A DNA stretch of 48,030 nucleotides from Nemertoderma westbladi (GCA_032718475.1 JAUCBJ010001631.1:1-48030); one strand, 5' to 3'. Positions 9,300 to 19,610 are shown, counted from the stretch's first letter. Program-made: numbers and translations. Notes: generated from the letters alone by a model not told the origin.

Positions 9300-9683
9300 T
9301 TACCGTCCACGGTTAATTTTTTTGGCAATAGCCGCTCCAGCGGCGGCGGCTCCGGCACTCGCGGCGAGTTTCGCACCAATGCCGAGTAAGGGTATTAGAA
9401 ACGGTAGTATACCTCCAGATTGATTGCTTAACTTTTTTCTGTAACTTGATATATTTTTTGTTTTACGGTTGAGTGATTTCAATACCTTCTTATAGCGGCG
9501 AATATTTCTAAATGAATGAGGGGTTAATTGTACATTACCTTTTAGAACATTTAATGCAGTATTTACAATGAGCCGTATTAATTCGTTACTCGCGGTATGG
9601 TTAATAAAATAAGTTCTTTGTTGAGGGGTAGCGCTGCGTAGAAATTCCAGTTCGTTACGATATTTCTGCACAAGTCTATTCAT
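9300..9683 (-). CDS. Small virion-type protein with protease site and hydrophobic C-terminus
   Basis: A 127-aa protein in two parts. Residues 1-85 form a helical, basic domain (ELEFLRSATPQQR, NVLKGNVQLT, RRYKKVLKSL). A candidate adenain-type cleavage site QSGG|I (88-92) is followed by a hydrophobic Gly/Ala-rich tail, ILPFLIPLLG then AASAGAAAAGAA, ending in a basic KKINRGR. This plan is common in small proteins encoded beside Polinton packaging ATPases in animal genomes; cleavage would release a membrane-active or core peptide. It sits between the ATPase and the 56-aa gene. The role in membrane disruption is inferred by analogy. Confidence 0.6.
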   Translation of the reverse strand: MNRLVQKYRNELEFLRSATPQQRTYFINHTASNELIRLIVNTALNVLKGNVQLTPHSFRNIRRYKKVLKSLNRKTKNISSYRKKLSNQSGGILPFLIPLLGIGAKLAASAGAAAAGAAIAKKINRGR

Positions 9684-9720
9684 TGTTGCAACATTATTGA
9701 AAATTGTTACAAAATATTAA

Positions 9721-10404
9721 TTATTTATCATTATTATTATTATTATTATTTTCGCTACGTTTATAGTCAGTGTAATTTTTAATGTAACAATTATGATTAC
9801 GAAATATATCAGATCTAAATCTTAAATGTTCGGGTGTTTCCTGTCGTAAATCAATTAAGAAATGTGAAAATGGTTGAATTGTCGCATCTTGATAGGAATC
9901 AACTAAAAATTTGGTCTGCCCTGGTAACATCTGCTTCGCGAAATTTAAAACCGATAAACTGTCTCTCGGATTTTTCATTAATACTAAAGTATGGCTATTA
10001 ATTGATCTTGTGCGGTTATGCTTCCCACCGTAAAACATGTTTTGCGTTATAAAACAAATAAATATATTGGAATGATGAGCTACCTTAGTAAACAATACAG
10101 TTAATGCTGTACTGGACTCAGTTTCTGTTAACAAATCATCTATAATTAATAAATCTCGACTATTCACTAAACTATCTATATTTTCGGGCAAACCTTTGTA
10201 AAGGTGAGTAATACCGGGAATAGTCGGGGGATTGCTCCCGTAACAATACAATACTCGCAAGGGGGCTTCGTTGAAACAACCATTCTTGTGTTTAATTAAA
10301 TTGCTTACAAAGGTTGACTTTCCAGAACCAGATGGCCCAGAAATTATCATACTCGTTCCCATTTGAAAGTTTAAATTATATGGACCTGAATTAAAGTCAG
10401 CCAT
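9721..10404 (-). CDS. A32/FtsK-HerA-type DNA-packaging ATPase
   Basis: A 227-aa P-loop ATPase. Walker A is GPSGSGKST (23-31), Walker B is LLIIDD (85-90), and a Gln-Asn pair in FITQN (118-122) sits where the family has its conserved polar sensor. The short length and N-terminal P-loop match viral genome-packaging ATPases of Polintons, adintoviruses and virophages. It would pump DNA into the capsid. The C-terminus runs into an Asn homopolymer encoded by an (AAT)n microsatellite (9724-9752), probably a slippage-prone extension. The leader just before the ATG is also an AAT repeat, like that of the 290-aa gene. Confidence 0.88.
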   Translation of the reverse strand: MADFNSGPYNLNFQMGTSMIISGPSGSGKSTFVSNLIKHKNGCFNEAPLRVLYCYGSNPPTIPGITHLYKGLPENIDSLVNSRDLLIIDDLLTETESSTALTVLFTKVAHHSNIFICFITQNMFYGGKHNRTRSINSHTLVLMKNPRDSLSVLNFAKQMLPGQTKFLVDSYQDATIQPFSHFLIDLRQETPEHLRFRSDIFRNHNCYIKNYTDYKRSENNNNNNNDK

Positions 10405-10620
10405 TTATTATTATTATTAAGATATATCAACAATACAATATAATATAATATCAATATCAATATCAATAAACCATCACCATTACTATGTATATAACAATAA
10501 TTGTTGCAACTACAATATTAGAGTACTGTATATTTAATTAACATACGACGCCGCTACAGTATGTGACGCTCGCTGCAACAAAAGGTGCTATTTCCAATTA
10601 TAGTATAGACTGATGTAATT
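10405..10620. promoter_or_regulatory. AT-rich spacer upstream of the ATPase gene
   Basis: This spacer holds an AAT repeat abutting the ATPase start (10405-10418), an ATATAATATAATATCAATATCAATATC run (about 10435-10465) and GTACTGTATATTTAATTAA (10531-10549). A leftward promoter for the ATPase is likely here, but no single element stands out. Confidence 0.3.
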
Positions 10621-11073
10621 TCAAGCATGGTGAGCATCTTTATACGCGAAATAATGATAGGTAACATCGGCGGTTTGGAAATCACTTCCCGAAAATTTCG
10701 CGCTAATAATTTTTTTATGTTCGCTGCTAAAAAAATAAGGAATATAGTAGCAACAGCGTCGTACTACATTTCTATAAAAAATATTCTCCAATATTGTAAA
10801 TAAATCTCCCGGATCATTACTTTCCGCAGAAATATAAGTTATATTGCGAAGCTCTTTCCAATAATAGGGTTGATAACTTGCCAACTTTATATTAAACTTA
10901 GATATGGGTGCGCGACAAATAGGACAAATTTTAGAACAATAATTATTCATTTCGGAATATTGTACAATACATTGTACGCAAGTTGCATGTTTATTTTCAC
11001 ACTTATAATAATCTCGATGTTGTTGCAATAACTTAGAATAGCAAACTGGACATTTTTCATTTAAAATATCCAT
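10621..11073 (-). CDS. RING-finger protein (probable E3 ubiquitin ligase)
   Basis: A 150-aa protein with an N-terminal C3HC4 RING: Cys8-x2-Cys11, Cys25-x3-His29-x2-Cys32-x2-Cys35, then Cys50-x2-Cys53 (CPVC ... CENKHATCVQC ... CPICRAP). Spacing fits the RING consensus. The remaining ~90 residues are aromatic-rich (YYIPYFF, YHYFAYKD) and not recognised. In viruses, RING proteins commonly redirect ubiquitination of host factors; here that is inference from position in the element. It is separated from its neighbours by 160-215 nt AT-rich spacers, so it probably has its own promoter. Confidence 0.75.
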   Translation of the reverse strand: MDILNEKCPVCYSKLLQQHRDYYKCENKHATCVQCIVQYSEMNNYCSKICPICRAPISKFNIKLASYQPYYWKELRNITYISAESNDPGDLFTILENIFYRNVVRRCCYYIPYFFSSEHKKIISAKFSGSDFQTADVTYHYFAYKDAHHA

Positions 11074-11235
11074 TTTCCAAATTTTAAAGTAAATTGAAAA
11101 TAATTACCGCAATACACAACAACAACAAACAAAACTGTTATACTGTATATACAAATACTGCTACAATTTTCGATTATTTAAAAACATCAAAATTTTATAT
11201 ATAATCATAAAATATTTATAATATAGAGGGAAAAG

Positions 11236-11682
11236 TCAAGAATCAATGATATTATCAACATATTCAACATTATCCGTTGATTCTTCAGGTTCGACAAAGG
11301 ATTCTTTTGAAATCATTACAATAAAGAAAGACATAATTTCGTAGGGGCTATGCCGATTTAGCCGTATTTCAAACTTTTCACCAGCTTCGTTGTATTGTGT
11401 AATAACAATAAACCCCTCTATCATGGATAATAGTAAAATGTTGCTTAATTTTCCTCCCTCATGCTCAACTTTCAGGTTGTAATCTAAAAGATGAACACTA
11501 TTATCAGAAGCATCAATATCAATTGAGCTTAAAACTTTCCTGGCTTTTTCAGAAAACTCAATTTTATATTTATCATCTCCCTGACGGTAAATTGTATAAT
11601 CAATAACAATATAGGCTTGACCATCTTCTGCAAAAAATGAATGCCTTACCATTGGCATAACCATATCGGAATCAGAAGACAT
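11236..11682 (-). CDS. Hypothetical acidic 148-aa protein
   Basis: I do not recognise this protein. It is acidic, opening with SSDSDMVMPM and ending with EPEESTDNVEYVDNIIDS. The middle is beta-rich (AYIVIDYTIY, HLLDYNLKVEHEGG), with a hydrophobic segment ILLLSMIEGFIVIT that is too interrupted to be a clear membrane helix. It is the outermost gene of the leftward array, so it may be expressed first. The leader is AT-rich (AATAAAATAAATTAAATA before the ATG). An accessory or regulatory role is possible; a chance ORF is unlikely given its length and composition. Confidence 0.5.
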   Translation of the reverse strand: MSSDSDMVMPMVRHSFFAEDGQAYIVIDYTIYRQGDDKYKIEFSEKARKVLSSIDIDASDNSVHLLDYNLKVEHEGGKLSNILLLSMIEGFIVITQYNEAGEKFEIRLNRHSPYEIMSFFIVMISKESFVEPEESTDNVEYVDNIIDS

Positions 11683-11775
11683 TATTTAATTTATTTTATT
11701 GTAAATCAAACAAACAAAGTAAAAACTTTTAAACTAAAACCATTACAAATGATTAATTGTGATTAAAGCAAGAGA

Positions 11776-11787
11776 TTATATATATAA
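11776..11787 (-). promoter_or_regulatory. TATA-like palindrome upstream of the 148-aa gene
   Basis: TTATATATATAA lies about 94 bases upstream of the ATG at 11682, in a position suitable for a leftward promoter. The run is palindromic, so direction is not fixed by sequence. Confidence 0.3.
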
Positions 11788-11839
11788 GATATTTTCAAAA
11801 ATAATACAGGTCTTAAACTGAGAAATAGCCTAAATTCGG

Positions 11840-12500
11840 TTTATTGATTGGTTGATTAGCTGGTGGGGAACTACTGTATAAACAAAAAAATTATTGCGTA
11901 ATAATAATCACTAATGCTCGTATACGCGTAGCTGGAACGTGACGGAATCTCATGTATCATACTGGTTGGTTTGTTGATTTGGCGACAGCGGTCGTGGAGT
12001 TGGCAATCAATATAATATAATATATGCATGATGCGTGTAGTGTAGATGGCCACGTCGTTACCATATACAGTATACAGTGGTGGTGGTTGGTTGGTTGCCT
12101 GGATAGGAAATAACTATGGAAATATTCGTATACGTGTAGCTGGAACGTGGCGGAATTTCACGTATCATAGCATTGGACTGGTAGGAGGCTGCTTGGTTGG
12201 TTGGATTGGTTTGGCGACAGCCGTCGAGGAGTAGCCGTGCGTGGCTAGCGGTGGTGAGTTGGCAATCGATATATAATATAATAGCGTAGTGGGGGCTAGC
12301 CATGCATCATGAAGTTAGGTTACGCGAAGATGAATATGCGATGGTTGGTTGATGCAACAACACGAATCAATACTCACGGTTGGTAACAGCTATCGAGTAA
12401 GGCAGGCATCGTGAGGTTAGGCTACGCGTAGGCGATAGGCAACGATTGGTTGAAGGCATCGACACGAATCAATATTGATGGTGACAGATGGTCATTAAAC
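11840..12500. repeat. Diverged tandem repeats beyond the last element gene
   Basis: Two copies about 209 bp apart share TCGTATACGCGTAGCTGGAA / TCGTATACGTGTAGCTGGAA followed by CGTG(G/A)CGGAAT (11918 and 12127) and later TTTGGCGACAGC(G/C)GTCG and GAGTTGGCAATC. Two further copies about 100 bp apart share TGA(A/G)GTTAGG(T/C)TACGCG and ACACGAATCAATA (12308 and 12411). GGTTGGTTG words recur throughout. This could be a tandemly repeated terminal region of the integrated element or host minisatellite. No gene is supported. Confidence 0.6.
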
Positions 12501-13010
12501 ATCGCGATTTAGCACGTTTTTAATAGCCCTCCGAGATGCAGCCCGTAGCCCAGGCTAGGGAGGAGTACGCGGGGGAGCACTCTTCTTCTACTACTAACTA
12601 TAAGAACAAAATTTAGATTCAAGCAAACGGAACTCTAAGTACAAAATATAGCCATGGGTGGTACTCTATAGTAAGAACAAAGTCTAGCTACAGGGTTACA
12701 TCTACGTTAAAGTAAAGTTCACTTACAGTACGTCATGACGAATAATTAAAGACATGTTTTTCTACAGTACGTGGCAACATTTTGAGCAACTCTATCAGCA
12801 ACTTAGTGAGCATGTCCGGTTGCCGATCAAGTTGCTCTATGTAAACGCGAAGTTTGTTGCTGTAAAAGATGCCTCATATAACGGAGACTAAAAGTTAATG
12901 TTTCTCAAATTAAGTTGCTAGTTGCTGACCAAATTGTCCAAAACGTCCGGCAACCTAGAGTAACTTATAGCAACTTGGACACAAACATTAAATGAGGGAC
13001 ATATATTTAT
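12501..13010. other. Gene-free stretch
   Basis: No gene or repeat stands out. Weak recurrences are AGTTGCT/GCAACTT words between 12780 and 12980 in both orientations. Confidence 0.4.
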
Positions 13011-13392
13011 CAGCGCCACAAACATTAATGTGGGACAAACATTAATCAGGGGGACAAACATTAATGTGGGACATAAACATTTATGTAGGACACAAACATT
13101 AATGTGGGACATAAACATTGACATTAATGAGGGACACAAACATTAATGAGGGACACAAACATTAATGAGATATACAAACATTAATGAGGGACACAAACAA
13201 TAAACGAGGGACAGATATCAATCAAGGACACAAACATTAATGAGGGACACAAACATTAATGAGGTACACAAACATTAATCAGGGACACAAACATTAATTG
13301 AGGTACACTAACATTAATGAGGTACACAAACATTATTGAAGGACACAAACATTAATGAGGTACACAAACATTAATGAGGGACATAAACGATG
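13010..13392. repeat. Minisatellite, unit about ACAAACATTAATGAGGGAC
   Basis: About 18-20 degenerate copies of a ~19-bp unit (CAAACATTAATGAGGGACA and variants with GTGGGAC, GAGGTAC, CAGGGAC). About four copies in the opposite orientation lie at 13785-13868. Confidence 0.85.
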
Positions 13393-13457
13393 TCGTTACT
13401 AAAAAGGGAAGGAGTAGGAGTAAAAAAATGATGTACATAAGGGAGAGACAGGAATGT

Positions 13458-13563
13458 GGGGGGGGGGGGGGGGGGGGGTGGGGGTAACATGAATGGTGGT
13501 GGTAGGAGGTAAATTGAAAATATGGGGGTATAACAGCCGGAGGGGGGGGGGGGGGGGGGGGGG
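13458..13563. repeat. Two poly-G runs of 21-22 bases
   Basis: G runs at 13458-13478 and 13542-13563 are separated by 63 bases. Proline-rich frames on the opposite strand are artefacts of these runs. They could form G-quadruplexes and are error-prone in sequencing. Confidence 0.9.
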
Positions 13564-13784
13564 TAGCAGCAAAACAGGAAGCTGAACAAGGTAACCGAAC
13601 GTCGCTTTCAAAAAATTTCCATCTAATTAGGAAGATGGAATGTATACAAAACGGCGTACTTTGATCGAAGCTCACGTTCCCATTGTAGTATTTTTTCAGT
13701 TAATCACTTAATATCTGATCGTCTGATGGCAAGCATCACCATCGCTCATATTAATATCAATTGGCAACCATGGACCCCTATTAA

Positions 13785-13868
13785 TGTTTTGTGCCCCTTA
13801 ATGTGTGTCCCTCATTAATGTTTGTGTCCCTCAATAATGTTTGTGTCCCTCATTAATATTTGTGTCCT
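13785..13868. repeat. Inverted copies of the 13.0-13.4 kb minisatellite
   Basis: Units of the type CATTAATGTTTGTGTCCCT are the reverse complement of the 13010-13392 array, so the two arrays form a broken inverted repeat around about 390 bases. Confidence 0.8.
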
Positions 13869-13899
13869 GGCCGCAATACAAACCAGTATATAAATGATA

Positions 13900-14220
13900 A
13901 ATTACGGGGTTTTGCCAGGCTATTGTTTCTGATTTACGGGGTTTTACAGGTTGTTATTTCTGATTTAAGGGGTTTTGCCAGGTGGACTGAATTTCATATA
14001 CTTGAATTTACGGTGTTTTGCAAGCCAATTATTGACTTGTGGGGTTCTGCCTCGAAGTGGGCATAAGTTACGGGGAACTGTCTTTGGCTTATAACTCAAA
14101 AATGGCTGGTAGAAAAGCTTCGGGGTTCTGCCAGACGAAAAAGCCGATATCGAATTACCCAAAAAGTCAAAAACATGAAAATCGAAAAAAATCGACTTAG
14201 GGGGTTCTCTGCCTTGAAGG
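13900..14220. repeat. Degenerate direct repeats with TTACGGGGTTTTGCCAGG core
   Basis: Seven or eight degraded copies of a 30-50-bp unit with core (T)TTACGGGGTT(T/C)TGCC(A/T)(G/C) occur near 13901, 13932, 13963, 14008, 14035, 14065, 14118 and 14197. They lie directly before a LINE fragment and may be host minisatellite. Confidence 0.55.
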
Positions 14221-14242
14221 TGACGAAAAGTACTGCGACTTA

Positions 14243-14935
14243 AACGGCCTTACAGTCAATTTGGCAAAAACAAAAGTTATTAAATTTCGCCGGGGTGGGA
14301 GACTATCAGCTAATGACATACTTATATATAAAGGTCAGCAATTGGAATTTGTGAACAAGTTCAATTACCTTGGCGTCGTACTGACTACGAAAAATTCGCG
14401 AGCTGGTCATTACACTCATTTACACAAGCGGGGCATTGCCTCCTGTATCCGGTTAGCATCAACAGTCAATATGAGTTCCGTTTCCATAGCAACCGCTCAC
14501 AAACTCTGGGTCCTTGTGGTCTTTCCGGCCACCACATACGGTTGCTCGACTTTCCACGATTTCTCCAGAGCGCAGCTTTTGCAGCTCCCCCACGTGATCA
14601 AAGTCCGCGGATTCTACTATAAACTTTGGTGCGGTCTAAGTAAATTCGCGTCAACAACCAATATACTTGAGGCGGTTGACAATGGAGACAACTCCAGTAT
14701 CAACCTCAAATATTTATCGGGCCAGCGGCGGAGGGTGGGAGCGCAGTTCCTTTCCAACGGCTTCCATCACAAACTCTGCAGCTCAACAAGATGCTGGCGG
14801 CCCACCCCTGCATGTATTTGCCGCCTATGCAGCGGTCAGGCGTCCACTGCCGCCCATGCGATGGGCTGCAATGGGCTGACCAACGTGGCTCGCCCCACAA
14901 CTCTCAGCCTCGCATTCCACCTTCAGCAAATATAA
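14243..14935 (+). pseudogene. Non-LTR retrotransposon RT fragment (RT thumb to C-terminal zinc knuckle)
   Basis: The translated frame starts inside a retroelement protein: NLAKTKVIKFRRGG, then a turn before LEFVNKFNYLGVVLT, typical of the post-catalytic part of LINE reverse transcriptases. It continues through an A-x-x-Y-G-C segment (ATTYGCSTF) to a C-terminal knuckle, CRLCSGQASTAAHAMGC (C-x2-C-x8-H-x3-C). The catalytic YADD part is missing upstream, so this is a 5'-truncated copy. The frame from about 14243 to 14935 is unbroken, suggesting a fairly recent insertion or constraint. It ends at TAA before an AT-rich 3' region. The exact LINE clade is not assigned. Confidence 0.75.
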
Positions 14936-15101
14936 ATATTACAATACCCGATTTTATTTAAATAGTAACCCCCTAATATGTGGCTGTGTAATTAATATTT
15001 ATATCTATTTTATTTATTTTTACTATAATGTGCTTCCTATTACTGTATTAATTTTTATAAACTACTTGTTTTACTTATCCGTTGGATAAATTAAATGATT
15101 T
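14936..15101. other. AT-rich 3' flank of the LINE fragment
   Basis: AT-rich sequence without a gene, probably the retroelement 3' untranslated region and its flank. Confidence 0.3.
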
Positions 15102-15570
15102 ATATCAAATTTACACTTTCGCACTTTCAAATTTACACTTTCTCACTTTCAAATTACACTTTCTCACTCTCAAATTTACACTTTCTCACTCTCAAATTTA
15201 CACTTTCTCACTTACAAATTTACACTTTCGCACTTTCAAATTTACACTTTCTCACTTTCAAATTTACACTTTCTCACTTTAAAATTTACACATTCTAATT
15301 TACACTTTCGCACTTTCAAATTTACACTTTCGCACTTTCAAATTTACACTTTCGCACTTTCAAATTTACACTTTCGCACTTTCAAATTTACACTTTCAAA
15401 TTTACACTTTCTCACTTTAAAATTTACACATTCAAATTTACACTTTCGCACTTTCAAATTTACACTTTCGCACTTTCAAATTTACACTTTCGCACTTTCA
15501 AATTTACACTTTCGCACTTTCAAATTTACACTTTAGCACTTTCAAATTTACATTTCGCACTTTTAGATTT
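15102..15570. repeat. 22-bp minisatellite TTTACACTTTCGCACTTTCAAA
   Basis: About 20 copies of a 22-bp unit alternating between CGCAC and CTCAC variants, with a few truncated units. Frames through it (Phe/Leu/Ser-rich) are artefacts. Confidence 0.95.
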
Positions 15571-15660
15571 ACACTTTCACAATGAAAAGATCATTTTCAC
15601 ACTGAAAAGATCATTTTCACACTGAAAATATCATTTTCACACTAAAAAGAACACTTTACA
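15571..15660. repeat. 20-bp minisatellite, GAAAAGATCATTTTCACACT
   Basis: Four copies of a 20-bp unit directly follow the 22-bp array. Shared TTTCAC/ACACTTT words suggest it arose from the neighbouring array. Confidence 0.8.
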
Positions 15661-15689
15661 TTTAAAACGTTGCTTGGCCGTTCTGGGCC

Positions 15690-18505
15690 ACCGTAAGCTG
15701 GGATGGGATGTGATGACATATTATTGGTAGATGTGTGTCTGGAGGTCCGTTGAAAAATGGCGGAATTGAGGACCTTAGGTTTATTAGTAAATCTAGAATA
15801 GCTGGGAGGGTGGGATGGGATGTGATGACATATTATTGGTAGATGTGTGTCTGGAGATTCGTTGAAACATAGCGGAATTGAGGACCTTAGGTTTATTAGT
15901 TAAACTAGAATAACTGAGATGTGATGCCATATTATTGGTGGATGTGTGTCTGGAGGTCCGTTGAAACATAGCAGAATTGAGAACCTTAGGTTTATTAGTA
16001 AATCTAGAATAGCTGGGATGTGATGACATTATTGGAAGATGTGTGTTTGGAGATCCGTTGAAACATAGCGGAATTGAGGACCTTAGGTTTATTAGTAAAT
16101 CTAGAATAGCTGGGATGGGATGTGATGACATATTATTGGTAGATGTGTGTCTGGAGGTCCGTTGAAACATAGCAGAATTGAGGACCTTAGGTTTATTAGT
16201 AAATCTAGAATAGCTGGGATGTGATGACATATTATTGGTAGATGTGTGTCTGGCGGTCCGTTGAAACATGGCGGAATTGAGGACCTTAGGTTTATTAGTA
16301 AATCTAGAATAGCTGGGATGGGATGTGATGACATATTATTGGTAGATGTGTGTCTGGAGATTCGTTGAAACATAGCGGAATTGAGGACCTTAGGTTTATT
16401 AGTAAATCTATAATAGCTGGGATTGGATTTGATGACATATTATTGGTAGATGTGTGTCTGGAGGTCCGTTGAAAAATGGCGGAATTGAGGACCTTAGGTT
16501 TATTAGTAAATCTAGAATAGCTGGGAGGGTGGGATGGGATGTGATGACATATTATTGGTAGATGTGTGTCTGGAGATTCGTTGAAACATAGCGGAATTGA
16601 GGACCTTAGGTTTATTAGTTAAACTAGAATAACTGAGATGTGATGCCATATTATTGGTGGATGTGTGTCTGGAGGTCCGTTGAAACATAGCAGAATTGAG
16701 AACCTTAGGTTTATTAGTAAATCTAGAATAGCTGGGATGGGATGTGATGACATATTATTGGTAGATGTGTGTCTGGAGGTCCGTTGAAACATAGCAGAAT
16801 TGAGGACCTTAGGTTTATTAGTAAATCTAGAATAGCTGGGTTGTGATGACATATTATTGGTAGATGTGTGTCTGGAGATTCGTTGAAACATAGCGGAATT
16901 GAGGACCTTAGGTTTATTAGTTAAACTAGAATAACTGAGATGTGATGCCATATTATTGGTGGATGTGTGTCTGGAGGTCCGTTGAAACATAGCAGAATTG
17001 AGAACCTTAGGTTTATTAGTAAATCTAGAATAGCTGGGATGTGATGACATTATTGGAAGATATGTGTTTGGAGATCCGTTGAAACATAGCGGAATTGAGG
17101 ACCTTAGGTTTATTAGTAAATCTAGAATAGCTGGGATGGGATGTGATGACATATTATTGGTAGATGTGTGTCTGGAGGTCCGTTGAAACATAGCAGAATT
17201 GAGGACCTTAGGTTTATTAGTAAATCTAGAATAGCTGGGTTGTGATGACATATTATTGGTAGATGTGTGTCTGGAGGACCGGTTGAAACATAGCGGAATT
17301 GAGGACCTTAGGTTTATTAGTAAATCTAGAATAGCTGGGATGTGATGACATATTGGTAGATGTGTGACTGGAGGTCCGAAGTTAGTAAATCTAGAATAGC
17401 TGGAATGTGATGACATATTATTGGAAGATGTGTGTCTGAAGGTCCGAAGTTAAATGGCGGAATTGAGGACCTTAGGTTTATTAGTAATTCTAGAATAGCT
17501 GGGATGTGATGACATATTATTGGTAGATGTGAGTCTGGAGGACCGGTTGAAACATAGCGGAATTGAGGATCTTAGGTTGATTAGTAAATCTAGAATAGCT
17601 GGGATGGGATGTGATGACATATTATTGGTAGATGACGTGTGTCTGGAGGTCCGTTGAAACATGGCGGAATTGAGGACCTTAGGTTTATTAGTAAATCTAG
17701 AATAGCTGGGATGGGATGTGATGACATACTATTGGTAGATGTGTGTCTAGAGATCCGTTGAAACATAGCGGAATTGAGGACCTTAGGTTTATTAGTAAAT
17801 CTAGAATAGCTGGGATGGGATGTGATGACATATTATTGGTAGATGTGTATCTGGAGGTCCGTTGAAACATAGCGGAATTGAGGACCTTAGGTTTATTAGT
17901 AAATCTACAATAGCTGGGATGTGACGACATATTGGTAGATGTGTGTCTGGAGGTCCGTTGAAACATAGCGGAATTGAGGACCTTAGGTTTATTAGTAAAT
18001 CTACAATAGCTGGGATGTGACGATATATTGGTAGATGTGTGTCTGGAGGTCCGCTGAAACATAGCAGAATTGAGGACCTTAGGTTTATTAGTAAATCTAG
18101 AATAGCTGGGATGTGACGACATTATTGGAAGATGTGTTTCTGGAGGTCCGTTGAAACATAGCGGATTTTAGGACCTTAGGTTTATTAGTAAATCTAGAAT
18201 AGCTGGGATGTGATGACATATTGGTAGATGTGTAACTGGAGGTCCGAAGTTAGTAAATCCAGAATAGCTGAGATGTGACGACATATTGGTAGATGTGTGA
18301 CTGGAGGTCCGAAGTTAGTAAATCTAGAATAGCTGGGATGTGATGACATATTATTGGTAGATGTGTGTCTGGAGGTCCGTTTAAACATAGCGGATTTGAG
18401 GACCTTATGTTTAATAGTAAATCTAGAATAGCTGGGATGTGATGACATATTGGTAGATGTGTGACTGGAGGTCCGAAGTTAGTAAATCTAGAATAGCTGG
18501 GATAC
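15690..18505. repeat. ~100-bp satellite array with 719-bp higher-order units
   Basis: Around 28 monomers of 90-105 bp. A typical monomer runs from GCTGGGATG(GGATG)TGATGACA through TTGGTAGATGTGTGTCTGGA, GTCCGTTGAAACATAGCGGA and GACCTTAGGTTTATTAG to AAATCTAGAATA. Variants include GGGATG duplications, a 50-bp internal deletion (fusing GTCCGAAG to TTAGTAAATC) and a GGTGG form. Identical variant blocks recur at 719-bp spacing (for example TTGAAAAATGGCGG at about 15750 and 16469, and TAAACTAGAATAACTGAGAT at 15901 and 16620), so about seven monomers form a higher-order unit. Reading frames on the minus strand are repeat artefacts. Confidence 0.95.
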
Positions 18506-19589
18506 TAGCAAGACTAGTCGGTACAAAGATAGGGAGAGACGGACACGTCAGTGGAATTAAAGACAGTGAAGAGTGGGAAGTCCCAATAAAGCCTGGGTAA
18601 TCAGAAACGGGGTGCGGTAACATGTGTGTGTGTGTATTGTACAAAGTACACATTATAGACAAACACACCCAATCAACTCCTAATTGATATCACTACTGTA
18701 GTTTGTAGGTAAATTCCATTCTTAATGTGAATTATTGCGACTTAATATAACAAAATGAGATATAATCAATCTACTAAAATGTACCTACTGTAGTACCTAT
18801 TATACTGTATACAATGACATTAGAATTACCCTGTCCTTAATTTCCTACATGTTTATACATAAAATCAAAATCACGTCTATAATTATGTTAATGTAATTAT
18901 ATATAATTTAATAATATTAGCTTTATATTCAATTTAAATAAAGTACCTCTGTATTTCACGTCGGCTCCAGTGGGAATATTTCCACGAATGGACGTAAGCG
19001 AGTGAGTGAAATATGAAACAAGAGCCTGAAAGTCGTTTACATAAATCGAAAATGTCATTTTATTTTCAAGTTTCGAAGTTTTATTAATTATAAATACATA
19101 CAGTATTATACAGGTTGTTACTTTATTTCACGCCGTGAGATATAACACCCCATAGCCCATCAGTGTACTTTATTTCACGACGTATTTCACGTCGATTTGA
19201 AAATATGATATTTTATTTAATAGGAAATAATAATTAACATTTAACGTATAATTAATTTATATATTGTAGCCTATATTCATTTAGAAAAGAGCAAGGGTGT
19301 TTGTTAATGTCTAAATATGATATAACAAATTAGGCCTCTATAAATTGGTCGTACTAAGCTACTAACTGCTGAGAAAGGTTACATCCGCCTGGCTAAACCA
19401 GATAAGGGGGAAACTTGACGCAATAAAAATGCATCCCTCTCCAGGGGAAATTCGACGCAAATAACATTGGTTTGGAAATAGCATTGTTTTGGTTAAAATA
19501 ACGTGCCACGGTAACCTGCTCCTTTCCTTAAATTGAGAATTTAACATTGAGCGGGATATTAATTCGCCAAGATGTGATTTGCGTCCAGT
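18506..19589. other. Gene-free stretch with TTTCACG motifs
   Basis: No gene is supported. A motif TTTATTTCACG(A/C)CGT or ATTTCACGTCG recurs near 18953, 19119, 19170 and 19186, and a near-palindrome GTGGGAATATTTCCAC lies at about 18970-18985. A short TG run is present at 18622-18634. Confidence 0.4.
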
Positions 19590-19610
19590 CCCCCCCCCCC
19601 CCCCCCCCCC
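19590..19610. repeat. Poly-C run, 21 bases
   Basis: Uninterrupted C homopolymer; a second run of 16 C lies at 20927-20942. Both are possible i-motif/G-quadruplex sites and assembly weak spots. Confidence 0.95.

Noticed and set aside
12046-12303. Small ORFs on both strands
   Set aside because: They lie in diverged tandem repeats and show no protein-like features.
13352-13675. Proline-rich proteins on the minus strand
   Set aside because: They come from the two poly-G runs.
15082-15298. Phe/Leu/Ser repeat ORFs
   Set aside because: They are frames through the 22-bp minisatellite.
15793-18448. Several minus-strand proteins with repeated FQRTSRHTSTNNMSSHP
   Set aside because: They are translations of the ~100-bp satellite; frames shift between monomers and there is no sign of coding constraint.
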